A stretch of DNA of 17,631 nucleotides from Triparma columacea (Eukaryota; Sar; Bolidophyceae; Parmales; Triparmaceae), in the NCBI GenBank assembly GCA_030267965.1, contig BRYA01000738.1, positions 1 to 17,631 on the forward strand, written 5' to 3'. The notes beneath the pieces were generated by a model, which saw nothing but the letters and a program-made list of their open reading frames with translations, did not search any database and was not told the origin of the DNA. The position numbers and the translations under genes are program-made. Shown in pieces: positions 8,801 to 17,570 of the stretch (positions are counted from its first letter, which is position 1; the number at the start of each line of letters is the position of its first letter).

Positions 8801-10000
8801 AAGGGACGCCGTCGTTCCCGTCACGGACGAAGATTTGGATGACATTATTGAAGGCTTCGAGGCTGTTCTTAGGAAGAATTACTTCGACACAAGCAGGATC
8901 TTTAAGTACTATGCTGCCGGTGGTGAGGGCGGCGCCGCGACGGACATCAGTATGGCGGAGTGGTGGCAGCTGAGTAACGACTGTCAGTACCCCGGGGGGA
9001 AGGACCCCAACTGCATTGAGAAGCAAGACGTCGAAAGGGCCTTCAACGAGACCGAGACGGAGGAGGAGATAGCCAAGGTCGAGGCCAAGAAGGCCAGCAG
9101 GGAGGCTGCGGAGGCAAAGGCTGAGAACGAGCTCGGGCCCGATGAGGCAGACGAGATTGAGACCGACAGTGAAGCCGAGGAGGAAAAGAAGGAAAAGACT
9201 GAGGAGGAGGAGTATTACGAGGACGAATACAGTTGGGACTTGGGAGAAGGGGAGAGGGAGATTGGACCAGAGGCCTGGATCGAAGGTCTGGTCAGGGTTG
9301 CTTGTTACAAGTTTAGGAAGGTCGAGGACCTCCCAGCAAGGCTTGAGAAGCTCGTCGAGGAGTTTTTGATTCCTAACGCGTGCAAAAGCAACACCGACAC
9401 CTTTAGAGGCGAGCTTAGCCTGGACGAGGTGCAGACCATCTACAAGACGCTCAAGCCCCAGATCATGGCTATCTTCAGGCACTACGCCAGAGTCCACGAG
9501 CCGATTCCTGGTGCCCCCCCCCAAGAGCCCAGCATGGATGGCCCACTCTACATGAAATTTTGCAAGGACAGCAGGCTCGTGACAAGGAAGGGCGACCTCA
9601 GGCACGACTTTCCGGAGCTAGCGTGTAGAAAGGTATTCAACGACACACAAATGGAGGAGGAGGAGGAGGGAAGTATCGACGCGGGAGGAGGAGCGGATGA
9701 GATGATCTACATGGAATTTTTGGAGGCCTTGGGAGGTAAGCCAGGGCGAACAGCGAAGCTTGAGTGTAAATTGTTGCATAACGGTCCTGTTGTCGTCCTC
9801 TTTCTCCTCTCTATAATATATCCTTTGACCCCCCCCTCCCCCCCCCTCCCTCAGCCATTGCCTGCTACAAATTCCCCAACCCGTACATCCCTCTACAGGT
9901 CAAACTTGACGACATGCTTAAAAAGCAGGTTTTCGAGGAACAGAAAAAGTTCGCCCTCAAGAAGCTTCAAAAGAAGGGATCTACAAAGAAGAAGAAGTAG
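5879..10000 (+). CDS. Large calponin-homology/coiled-coil cytoskeletal protein
   Basis: A 1203-residue protein. Exons are 5879-6139, 6280-6687, 6789-8639, 8790-9735 and 9855-10000, and the joined frame is 1204 codons including TAG. Residues 1-200 are helical and not recognised. At about 205-256 there are Trp-containing helical segments (LMQVFFGQWRTTVEK, VFKAWHAWMIKEQ) that resemble Sfi1-type centrin-binding repeats. Charged coiled coil fills about 257-515. A single CH domain spans about 520-648: LQLWVKYHLRR, then DLRDGVSYGVLMKRI, then ILGQDTFLNAAFLSRMM, the order seen in fimbrin/plastin CH domains. After more helix (650-840) come two similar blocks, each an F-x-x-YA helix then a short D/K-flanked helix (WWQLSNDCQ near 894, YMKFCKDSRL near 1090). 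They look like degenerate EF-hands without good Ca2+ loops. A Glu-rich stretch separates them. The C-terminus is Lys-rich (KKGSTKKKK). I infer actin-, microtubule- or basal-body-associated structural work; no catalytic domain is seen. Confidence 0.85.
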
Positions 10001-10497
10001 GTTTCGGTGGTTGGCAAAGGGAGAGATGCGTGGGTGTGAAAAAAGTTGAGGGAGGGAGAGGGAAAGAGGGGGGAGTAAGACGAAGGTTGAAGGTCGTTGG
10101 GGAAAGAAAATTCATGGGCTTTTTTTGTTTTCAGCGCTACGGTGACCGAAGATGAATGAGGGTTACTTGCACCTCGTCGTCAATGATCCTTGAGCAATTT
10201 AGGGGAGACTTTTCTAACACTTTTCGACTGAACCCTAACACCGGAATCTGGCAAAATCCGAAGCCCGCAACTCCACTTTTGTAAGCCCTTGTGCTCACCT
10301 ACCTCTCTCAAGCATCATATCAGGTGCGTCCCGCCGCTCATTTCGGATTTATCCTCTCGGTCCCCCGAGTATCCTGAGGTTCCCACTTCATACACTCAAT
10401 ATCCTAACCCCCCCGACCCTGATATCCTTCCTGCACCCTCTGTTTCCTTCTTGGTTTTTTACAAGCAGGCAAAGAAGCGGGGATCTGAGAGTCAGTA
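10001..10497. other. Intergenic region with a probable 5' UTR intron of the kinase gene
   Basis: This stretch holds the 3' flank of the calponin-homology gene and the leader of the next. It begins purine-rich and becomes pyrimidine-rich. A leader intron is plausible: donor CAG|GTGCGT at 10323, branch-like CTAAC at 10404-10408, a pyrimidine tract and the acceptor ACAAGCAG ending at 10468, about 146 nt. An in-frame TGA sits just ahead of the ATG at 10498, which supports that start. I see no tRNA or other RNA gene. Confidence 0.4.
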
Positions 10498-13400
10498 ATG
10501 GAGGAGAAGATCGTCGTGTACGACGGTAAAACGTCGTTTGAGGATGATACAAGTATAACAGGGTTCACTGTTGCAGAAGGGGTCACTGAGATTGGTGAAA
10601 AGGCCTTTAAGGGATGCACGGGCTTGACATCGTTGGAGGGTCTTCGTTCTACGGGAGTCACTACGACTGGTGGTCAGGCCTTTGGCGGATGCACGGGCTT
10701 GACATCGTTGGAGGGTCTTCCTACAGGATTCACTACGATTGGTGGAGGTGCCTTTAGGGAATGCACGGGCTTGACGTCGTTGGAGGGTCTTCCTACGGGA
10801 GTCACTGAGATTGGTAAAATGGCCTTTTGTGACTGCACGGGCTTGACATCGTTGGAGGGTCTTCCTACGGGAGTCACTGAGATTGATGAATGGGCCTTTA
10901 TTGGATGCAAGGGCTTGACGTCGTTGGAGGGTCTTCCTACGGGAGTCACTGAGGTTGGTAAAATGGCCTTTTGTGACTGCACGGGCTTGACGTCGCTGGA
11001 GGGTCTTCCTACGGGAGTCACTGAGATTGGTGAAATGGCCTTTATGGGATGCACGGGCTTGACGTCGTTTGAGGGTCTTCCTACGGGAGTCACTACGATT
11101 GGTGAAAATGCCTTTGTGGGATGCACGGGCTTGACGTCTTTGGAAGGTCTTCCTACGGGAGTCACTACCATTGTTGAAAAGGCTTTTTATGGATGCACGA
11201 GCTTGACGTCGTTGGAGGGTTTTCCTACGGGAGTCACTACGATTGGTAAAATGGCCTTTTGTGACTGCACGGGCTTGACATCGTTGGAGGGTCTTCGTTC
11301 TACGGGAGTCACTACGATTGGTGATCAGGCCTTTGGTGGATGCAAGGGCTTGACGTCGTTGGAGGGTCTTCGTTCTACGGGAGTCACTAAGATTGGTGGA
11401 GCTGCCTTTCGTGGATGCACGGGCTTGACATCGTTGGAGGGTCTTCCTACGGGAGTCACTACGATTGGTAGACAGGCCTTTCAGGATTGCAGGGGCTTGA
11501 CGTCGTTGGTTCGACTTCCCCCAGACCTGACTCCACCACAAAGCACCTTCCAAAATTGCAATTCCCTCTCTCGCATGCAGGGCCTTGAAGAAATCTGGGA
11601 CCCGATTTCCAAGACCCGATTTGTAGATTTTTTCAAGAAGCAGTTCTCCGACTACCCCACCCACTTCAAGTTGATGTCTTCATCTCTAACGATTGAGGAA
11701 TTCAAAAATCTCCTACAATCTCTTCGCACTAAAATCTCTCACCAAGAATCAGCCTCCACCCCCCCCTTCACGCCCCTCCACTTCCTGTGCGCCAACAGAA
11801 ATCAGGAACTTCTCCAACAAGCCGTCCCCCTGCTCATTCCCATCGACCAATCATGGACATCCAAGAAGGAGGTTGCGAGATCGTACACCCCCCTTCACTT
11901 TGCGAGGTAAGTAATGCAAACAAGCAAACCATTCTGCCATGCATACTAACCCTTCCCCCCCCCCTCCTCTCCTCAGTGAGAACCTCTCCTCAACCCCTGA
12001 AACCATATTGCACATCATCAACGCCGATCCCCAACAACTATTGGCAAAGAATACCGACGAGGAGACCCCTTTGCGTTGTGCTGCCAGGCTTAAGCGCCCC
12101 CTCCTCTTCCAAACGACCCTCTTCGCACGACACCCTCACAACGAGAAGCAGTTCAAGCCTGCCGCAAAGGCGTACATGGACAATCTACGGACGTCCCCAC
12201 CCCCCAATCTCAATGCTTTCACTCCTGCAGAGCAGAACGGATGGGTTGAGCTCGTGTCGAATAGCGCCATTCTCAGTGATCTCTCCTCCGAGGATTGCAA
12301 CCTCCTCCAACTTTCCCTCGATCTCATCGCATCCTGCCCCCCCGAAGTTGCGGAGGCTCTCGCAAAGGCCGTCGACATCACCGGTCGCGAAGCAATTGTT
12401 GTTGCTGACCCAGAAATAAAGAAGGCCCTCCAGTCGCGCCTCCTCTTCCTTGGGCGCTACGAGCTCTTCAAGGGCCCCCCTATTCACAAGTCTGCAACCT
12501 GCGTTGTCATTAAGGCATATGACGATCACGCCGAAGATGACTACCGTGAGAAATTCAAGGAGTTCGCAAAGGACTTGTCAACAAATCGAATCACGAAGGA
12601 GGACTTCCGCTCAGCCTTGCTCACGCTCGGCGTGACTCTCGATGATACCCTGTTTGAAGAAAAGGTGAGGACGGCAATATTCGCGGCTTCAATATCCCAT
12701 TTATCCTATGTAACGCACACAGGCCACTAACCCCCACGCCGCGCCACTCATCACCAACCGGACCACAGTTTGCCATTTGGGATGCTGATCACTCCAATAC
12801 CATCTCCGAGGACGAGTACATCAAGTTCTGTAAGGAGCAGTTGGATAACAACCAGAGGCACGAGGTCGTCTTCAAGTTCATGAAGAATAAGGAACAGTTC
12901 GATCGCGAGATCGACGCCCGAGAGAAGGTGAGATACATTACTATACATTTCACCGTGTAGGCAAACATCAAAGCAGCTCCTCGACTTATCCACTAACACG
13001 AACCCTCGCCACAGAACACCCTCGCCTCAAAATTTGTCATCGGCGTCAACCACACCTACGACGGATCCACCAACGAGGATTTCCTCTCAGCTCTGGAACA
13101 GGCGAAATTAGGAGAGTACAAGTTCGCCGTTGTCATGCCTTGCGCGGATCGTAACTTGGACACCATCTTTCGCTCCGAGCGTCCGGACATGACGACGGTT
13201 CTGTCCTTATCTAAGCAGATTGCAGAGGCTGTTGGACATTGTCACGAGAAGCAGGTGAGAGTGGATTAATGAATATCAAGACAGCACTGCAGCACGTTCT
13301 CACTAACATTGCCCCCCCCTCCCCCCCCCCCCTCCTCCTTCACAGCTCATCCACGGCGACCTCAAGTTCCTCAACGTCGTCCGATACTCGTCTCGCCTTC

Positions 13401-15388
13401 GTCTCATTGATTTAGACGCAAGCGCCCCAATGTGCACCGATTCAACAACATTTTACGCAGGCGCCAAGTTCTCCTCTGGCGTTCTACCCCCCGAGATGAT
13501 TTATGCCCTCAAAAATGACGACGAAATTAAGCAGTTTGAGACCTACTTTGCAGACGTGGACCCCCAGCTCTGGGACAAGATTCAACCTAAGGTGTTCAAG
13601 CTAGGCGGGAAGAAGAAGAAGTACGTCGTCAAGACTTTCCTCATTACCTTAATCGAGGACTCGGACGGTGACAGAATCGAGCAGCCTCTTAATCCCTCAT
13701 CCCTCCCCTACCAGCTCGTGCCTTCCTCCCCCTCCTTCGACGCTTGGTCATTCGGTACGATTCTCTACGCCCTCTGCACGGGTTCCCCTCTCATGGCTGT
13801 TAATCGAGACGACGACCTTGAGGATGGGCTTGAGGAAGGGAAGGCTATGCACGATGTCGCAACGTGGGACGACGCGAAGAAGATAAAGTCCCTCGCAAAG
13901 ATCAACGATCCCATGGCAAAAGACCTGCTCTCCAAACTTCTAGCGAAAGACCCTGAAGACCGCCCGAACACATTCCAGGATGTTCTTAACCACTCGTTCT
14001 TTACGATGGAAGGGGACACCAAGCGTAGTCAGGAGATGAGCGACAAGTTCGACAAGCTGCTGGAATATCACGCCAAGAGTGAAAAACTAATGGAAAAAAT
14101 CCTGGACAACACGATCGAGCTGAAGAGCATGGGTGCGGAGACGATGGATAAGATCGAAGATAGCACGGGCGTGCTGTGCAAGGCTATCTTTGAGGCGACT
14201 GAGGTCTCAACTCCGACGTGCTTCATTATCTTGCCTTACAAGCTACCGCCACCACCGGAGGAGGAAGAGGACGACGACTCGCTTGCTGCTAGGGCAAAGG
14301 AGATGCTTGACAAAGCCGGGGGCTTCATGGACAAGGTGACAAATCTCACAGAGAAGACCTCTTCCTTCATTTCCAACCCCGCCTCCTTCGCCATGAACCT
14401 TGGGAGCAGCACGTTCAAAAGGAAGGTGAAGGAGATGAAGAGCAAGCTGGTGGACAAAGAGATGTACATGTACCTCGTGGACGAGTACACTAGCGAGCCC
14501 GTATACGATCCCAGCGGGTTGTACCCCAAGGTGATCGAGACGAAGAGCGACCTCGTCGACCAGCACATGCCGATGATGAGAATGGGCTTGCAGGCCATGG
14601 CAATGATGAACGGGGCAACAGGATTGGCGAGCTGCTTCTGCCCTGGAATTCCCAGCAGGCTGTTGCCGAAGGGGTTCGAGGAGAAAGCGACCAAGTTCGT
14701 AGATGGGCTGGACAAAGAGAGCAACGTTGCAGACTACGACGTTTTGCAAGGAGAAGTGGAGCGCCAGGGGGAGGGATCTTCAGGCGCAAAGAGGGGGGGG
14801 CAGTTGCGGGAGTTCGCGGACTTTCTTATGGAGCATGACTCTAAGGGTGCCTTTGCCGAGTTGATGAGGGTCTGCGATAAGGGTACGGGGAGGGCAATTT
14901 GGGTCACGAAGGAGAGTGCGGCGGAGATTGAGGGGAAGGCTGGGGGTGAGGCCGGGGGTGGGGGTGGAGTTTATGAGGAGAAGAAGAAGCTGGAGGAGGA
15001 GAAGAAGAAGCTGGAGGAGGAGAAGAAGAAGCTCGAGGAAGAGAACACGAAACTTAGGAAGAGCAATGGTCAAGGGCACAACGTGGGAGGGATACAGAGC
15101 CAGTCCACGGAAGAAATGGGTGCGAAGAGGACAATGGAAGGAGTAGTGAATAAGAAGACAGGTGATGGGGAGGAGAGTATTGGGAGCGCAGCAAAGTTGA
15201 GGCAGACTGTGTTGGCTGAGAGGGAAACGGAGGCGTGGACATCAAGGGACGATGAATTGATTCGCAAGATGGAGGAGATGATGCAGAGGCAGCTCGGCAA
15301 TGTCGACGACAAGATGAATGAGGTGATGGGGGCTGTAACCAAGCCAAAGAAGAAGGGTATGTTCTTAGGGTTATCCCTAACCCTTTAA
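10498..15388 (+). CDS. BspA-type LRR / ankyrin / EF-hand-inserted atypical protein kinase (putative intracellular sensor)
   Basis: A 1512-residue protein. Exons are 10498-11906, 11977-12664, 12769-12927, 13015-13254 and 13346-15388, and the joined frame is 1513 codons including TAA. Residues about 20-355 are 14 BspA-like LRR_5 repeats of 24-25 residues (TGLTSLEGLPTGVTxIGxxAFxxC). Ankyrin-like repeats (TPLHFLC, YTPLHFAS, ETPLRCAA) fill about 420-515. A kinase-like N-lobe starts near 625 (GRYELFKGPP, then ATCVVIKAY). Two EF-hand units follow: a degenerate one (about 657-686) and DADHSNTISEDE (704-715). The probable beta-3 Lys735 (VVFK) and Glu746 come after the insert. Catalytic motifs are HGDLKxxN (835-842), DLD in place of DFG (854-856) and PPE (880-882). 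An activation-loop insert and FDAWSFGTILYALCTG (helix F) follow, and the kinase ends near 1060. The C-terminal 450 residues contain an unassigned domain and KKKLEEE heptads. No signal peptide or membrane segment is seen. GTATGT at 15358 could be a further donor giving another C-terminus. Confidence 0.88.
10618..11490 (+). repeat. In-frame minisatellite of twelve 72/75-bp units encoding leucine-rich repeats
   Basis: Twelve whole units fill 873 bp: nine of 72 bp and three of 75 bp. The longer ones carry one extra codon, reading LRSTG in place of LPTG. Further diverged units flank the array on each side. Most of each unit is near-identical at DNA level (GGCTTGACGTCGTTGGAGGG), while changes cluster around the AF-x-x-C end. 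Because all unit lengths are multiples of three, gain or loss of units keeps the frame open. Confidence 0.96.
14975..15037 (+). repeat. Three 21-bp repeats encoding KKKLEEE coiled-coil heptads
   Basis: Three consecutive 21-nt units (GAG GAG AAG AAG AAG CTG GAG) near the end of the kinase gene encode perfect heptads with Leu at the core position. They predict a short coiled coil, probably for self-association. Confidence 0.9.
15365..15383. repeat. Head-to-head interstitial telomere motif
   Basis: TTAGGGTTATCCCTAACCC places one telomere unit beside its reverse complement, with a four-base loop. It lies in the last codons of the kinase reading frame, about 2.2 kb from the true telomere and at the edge of the purine-rich subtelomere. 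Confidence 0.8.
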
Positions 15389-15875
15389 ATCTGAACTAAA
15401 AGAGCAAAAGCCGATTTTTTCCCCGACCACGGCACTGAGTATATTCATGGATAACAACAGTTGCAGCGCCGGGACGAGGAGAAGGGAAGCTGGAAGAGGA
15501 ATGACCTGGACGCGGGAAGAGTAGAGTACTTGAAGGGCCGAGTTGGGAGAGGGGGAGAAAGGTGGAAGCGTTGGAATAAGATAGTTGGGGGTGGGAGGGC
15601 GGGGGAAGGGGCGGAGGAGCGGGGGGGGGGCACGTTGTCGCGATGGAGGGAAGGGAGAAAAGGGGGGTTGGAAAAAGAACGACTTAGATGGATGGGAATG
15701 GTTGAAATTTACTGTTTTTATTGAGATTCGGATTATTCTTACTAATGAGTATTAATGGGAGTTTTGCTTTGCTTGCTCGCTTGCTTGTGTCATCACTGTT
15801 GAACGCTTTGCTCAACGCTTAGCATCACTTTGTTATATGTCTTCGCTCTTTAGTAGTGTGTTATGATGAAGAGGT
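15389..15875. other. Gene-to-subtelomere transition, no supported gene
   Basis: The segment after the kinase stop contains a splice-acceptor-like AACAACAGTTGCAG ending near 15466. A purine-rich stretch follows (15467-15700), open in one frame for about 85 codons starting RRDEEKGSWKRN. This could be an alternative last exon of the kinase gene or untranslated sequence. I found no donor that joins it in frame with a good consensus. The final part (15700-15875) is more AT-rich and featureless. Confidence 0.35.
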
Positions 15876-17012
15876 TTGTTGGATGTGGAGGGTGGGAGGC
15901 TGAGGGTAAGGGAAGGGGGTGTGTGGGGAGAGTCCAGGGCAAAGGAGAAGGTATCAAGGATGAAAGCTGAGGCAGAGAGGGTGAGGGAGATGGCCAGAGA
16001 GGAGATCAAGAAGCTCAGGGAGGAAGACGACAGGATAATTGGGGAGAAGTTTGTATGGGAGGGGAAGAGGGGGGAGGTTGGAAGGGACATTGTGGTGGAG
16101 AGGGAGGAGGTTGAGGGGCTGAGGGAGGAGAGAGAAGTCTTGGAGTTGGAGCATAAGTAGCTCGAGAAGATGAAGAAGTGCTAGGAAGGGGAAATGTTTT
16201 TGAAGGCACTCTTGGAAGAAAAGGAGAGCAGGGAGAGGGAGGATGTGGAAAGAAGGAGAAAGATGGAGGAGGCCAAGAGGCTGTTGGAGGCAGGCATGAG
16301 GAGGATGGAGGGTGGTAGAGATTGGGGAGAGGCTGGAGGAGATAAAGGAGAAGAAGGTAGAGTGTGAGAAAACTAGGGAAATGCTGGACTGGATGAAGGC
16401 TGAGGTGGGAAGGTAGGTGAGAGAGGAGGGTGAAGAGAGGAGGAGGGGGATCAGAGAGGACTGGGAGAATAGGGTTAGGAGGGTGATGATGTAGATTGCG
16501 GAGGAGGGGGAGAGGGTCAGGGTGGTGAGAGAGAAGGGCGAGAGATTTCAGAGTGAGGCATAGGAGGAGAAGGAGAGGTGGGAAAGGGAGAGTGAGAGTG
16601 AGGAAAGGGAAAGAATGAGAGAGCTCAGGATAGAGATGGACAAGGAGAGGAGAGAGGTGGAGTTGGAAAGGAGGATAAAGGAAGTAGAATGGAAGGCAGT
16701 GAGGAAGAGGAGGAGGCAGGAGGGCAAGAAGGAGAGAGGGAGAGAGAAGAAGGAGAATACATTGGAGGGAGAGAGAGAGAGAGAGAGTGCAAGGAGAAGG
16801 AAGGGATGGTTTGCGAGAGGGAGAGAGAATGCAAGGAGATTGTTAGGAGGTTGACAGCAAAGAAGGAAGAGGTCGTTGAATAGTTAGTTGAAGGTGGAGG
16901 GAAGAGAGAGAGAGGGGGGATGTGGTGAAAGAAGGCAGTTTTGAAGATAGGGAGAAGGGGCTGGAGAGTAAAGAGAGGGAGGTTGTGAAAAGATTGGTGG
17001 AGAAGAGTGTGT
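15876..17012 (+). pseudogene. Decayed coiled-coil protein gene
   Basis: Translation shows a continuous Glu/Lys/Arg-rich helical protein (for example RVREMAREEIKKLREEDDR and ERREVELERRIKEVEWKAV) broken by stop codons and frameshifts. The first frame runs from 15876 and is interrupted by TAG at 16158 and 16182. A one-base shift near 16310 moves coding character to another frame, which has further TAGs near 16413, 16493 and 16560. Near 16855 the frame changes again, with another TAG near 16880. Weak coding-like sequence (REVVKRLVEKSV) ends about 17012. All the in-register stops I located are TAG and could derive from CAG (Gln). No start codon, intron or family can be assigned. The strong GA composition alone can mimic coiled coil, so this call is moderate. 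Confidence 0.5.
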
Positions 17013-17053
17013 GAAGTGGAGTGTGCGTGTGTGATAGTGTGTGTGTTAGTAGA

Positions 17054-17350
17054 AGAGTTGAGGGGAGAAAGCAGCAGGGAGAAGGGTATAAAGTAAAGGT
17101 GTGTGTGTGAGTGAGAGAGAGAGAGGAAGAGAGGGAGAGAGAGTGTGTGTGAGTGGGTGTAAGAGGAGTTAAGTGAAGAGAGTAGGGAAGAGAAGAATAA
17201 AAGTTAGAGGTTTGTGAGTGTGTGTGTGTGAGAGAGGAAGAGAGTGTGTGTATGAGTGTGTTAGAGAAGTTGAGAGAAGAGAGAAGGAGGGAGAAGCGTA
17301 TAAGGTAGAGTGGTGTTTGTGTGTGTGTGTGTGTTAGTGTGTAGTAAAGA
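17054..17350 (+). repeat. Three degenerate subtelomeric units of about 100-111 bp, TG/AG-rich
   Basis: Related units begin near 17056, 17167 and 17268. Each opens with an AGTT[G/A]AG purine stretch, passes through a GAGAAG-(G/C)GTATAA-like or similar core, and ends in a GTGTGTGTG run. They are too diverged for exact boundaries. Internal GA and GT microsatellites add to the similarity. Confidence 0.6.
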
Positions 17351-17360
17351 GAGGTAAAGA

Positions 17361-17423
17361 GAAGTGTAGTGAAGTGTAGTGAAGTGTAGTGAAGTAAAGA
17401 GAAGTAAATAGAAGTAAAGAGAA
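17361..17423 (+). repeat. Short GAAGTGTAGT and GAAGTAAAGA decamer tracts
   Basis: GAAGTGTAGT occurs in tandem three times, then GAAGTAAAGA-type decamers follow (GAAGTAAAGA, GAAGTAAATA, GAAGTAAAGA). Both share the 10-bp period of the next array. Confidence 0.8.
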
Positions 17424-17450
17424 GAGGATGGTGGTGGTTGTATGTAGTTT

Positions 17451-17570
17451 GTAGTTGTTTGTAGTTGTTTGTAGTTGTTTGTAGTTGTTTGTAGTTGTTT
17501 GTAGTTGTTTGTAGTGGTTTGTAGTTGTTTATAGTTGTTTGTAGTTGTTTATAGTTGTTTGTAGTGGTTA
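17451..17570 (+). repeat. Telomere-adjacent decamer array (GTAGTTGTTT), 12 units
   Basis: Twelve 10-bp units lie between the subtelomere and the telomere. Eight are exactly GTAGTTGTTT, two start with A, one is GTAGTGGTTT, and the last is GTAGTGGTTA, which merges into the first TTAGGG. There is no coding potential. Confidence 0.95.

Noticed and set aside
10618..11490. CRISPR-like array of direct repeats
   Set aside because: The repeats are contiguous in-frame coding units without unique spacers, in a spliced eukaryotic gene. The decamer array near 17451 also has no spacers.
10492..11664. A 390-codon open frame on the minus strand across the LRR array, with a repeated Arg/Lys-rich pattern
   Set aside because: It is the antisense of an array whose unit length is a multiple of three, so one stop-free unit makes the whole frame open. 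The plus-strand frame has a recognised fold and joins to later exons.
16470..16479. TAGGGTTAGG as an interstitial telomere
   Set aside because: It is only ten bases in a very G-rich region and fits the decayed coding register; chance is sufficient.
15876..17012. TAG reassigned to glutamine, making the coiled-coil gene intact
   Set aside because: The channel and calponin-homology genes end at TAG at natural protein ends, and the candidate region also needs frameshifts, so decay is simpler.
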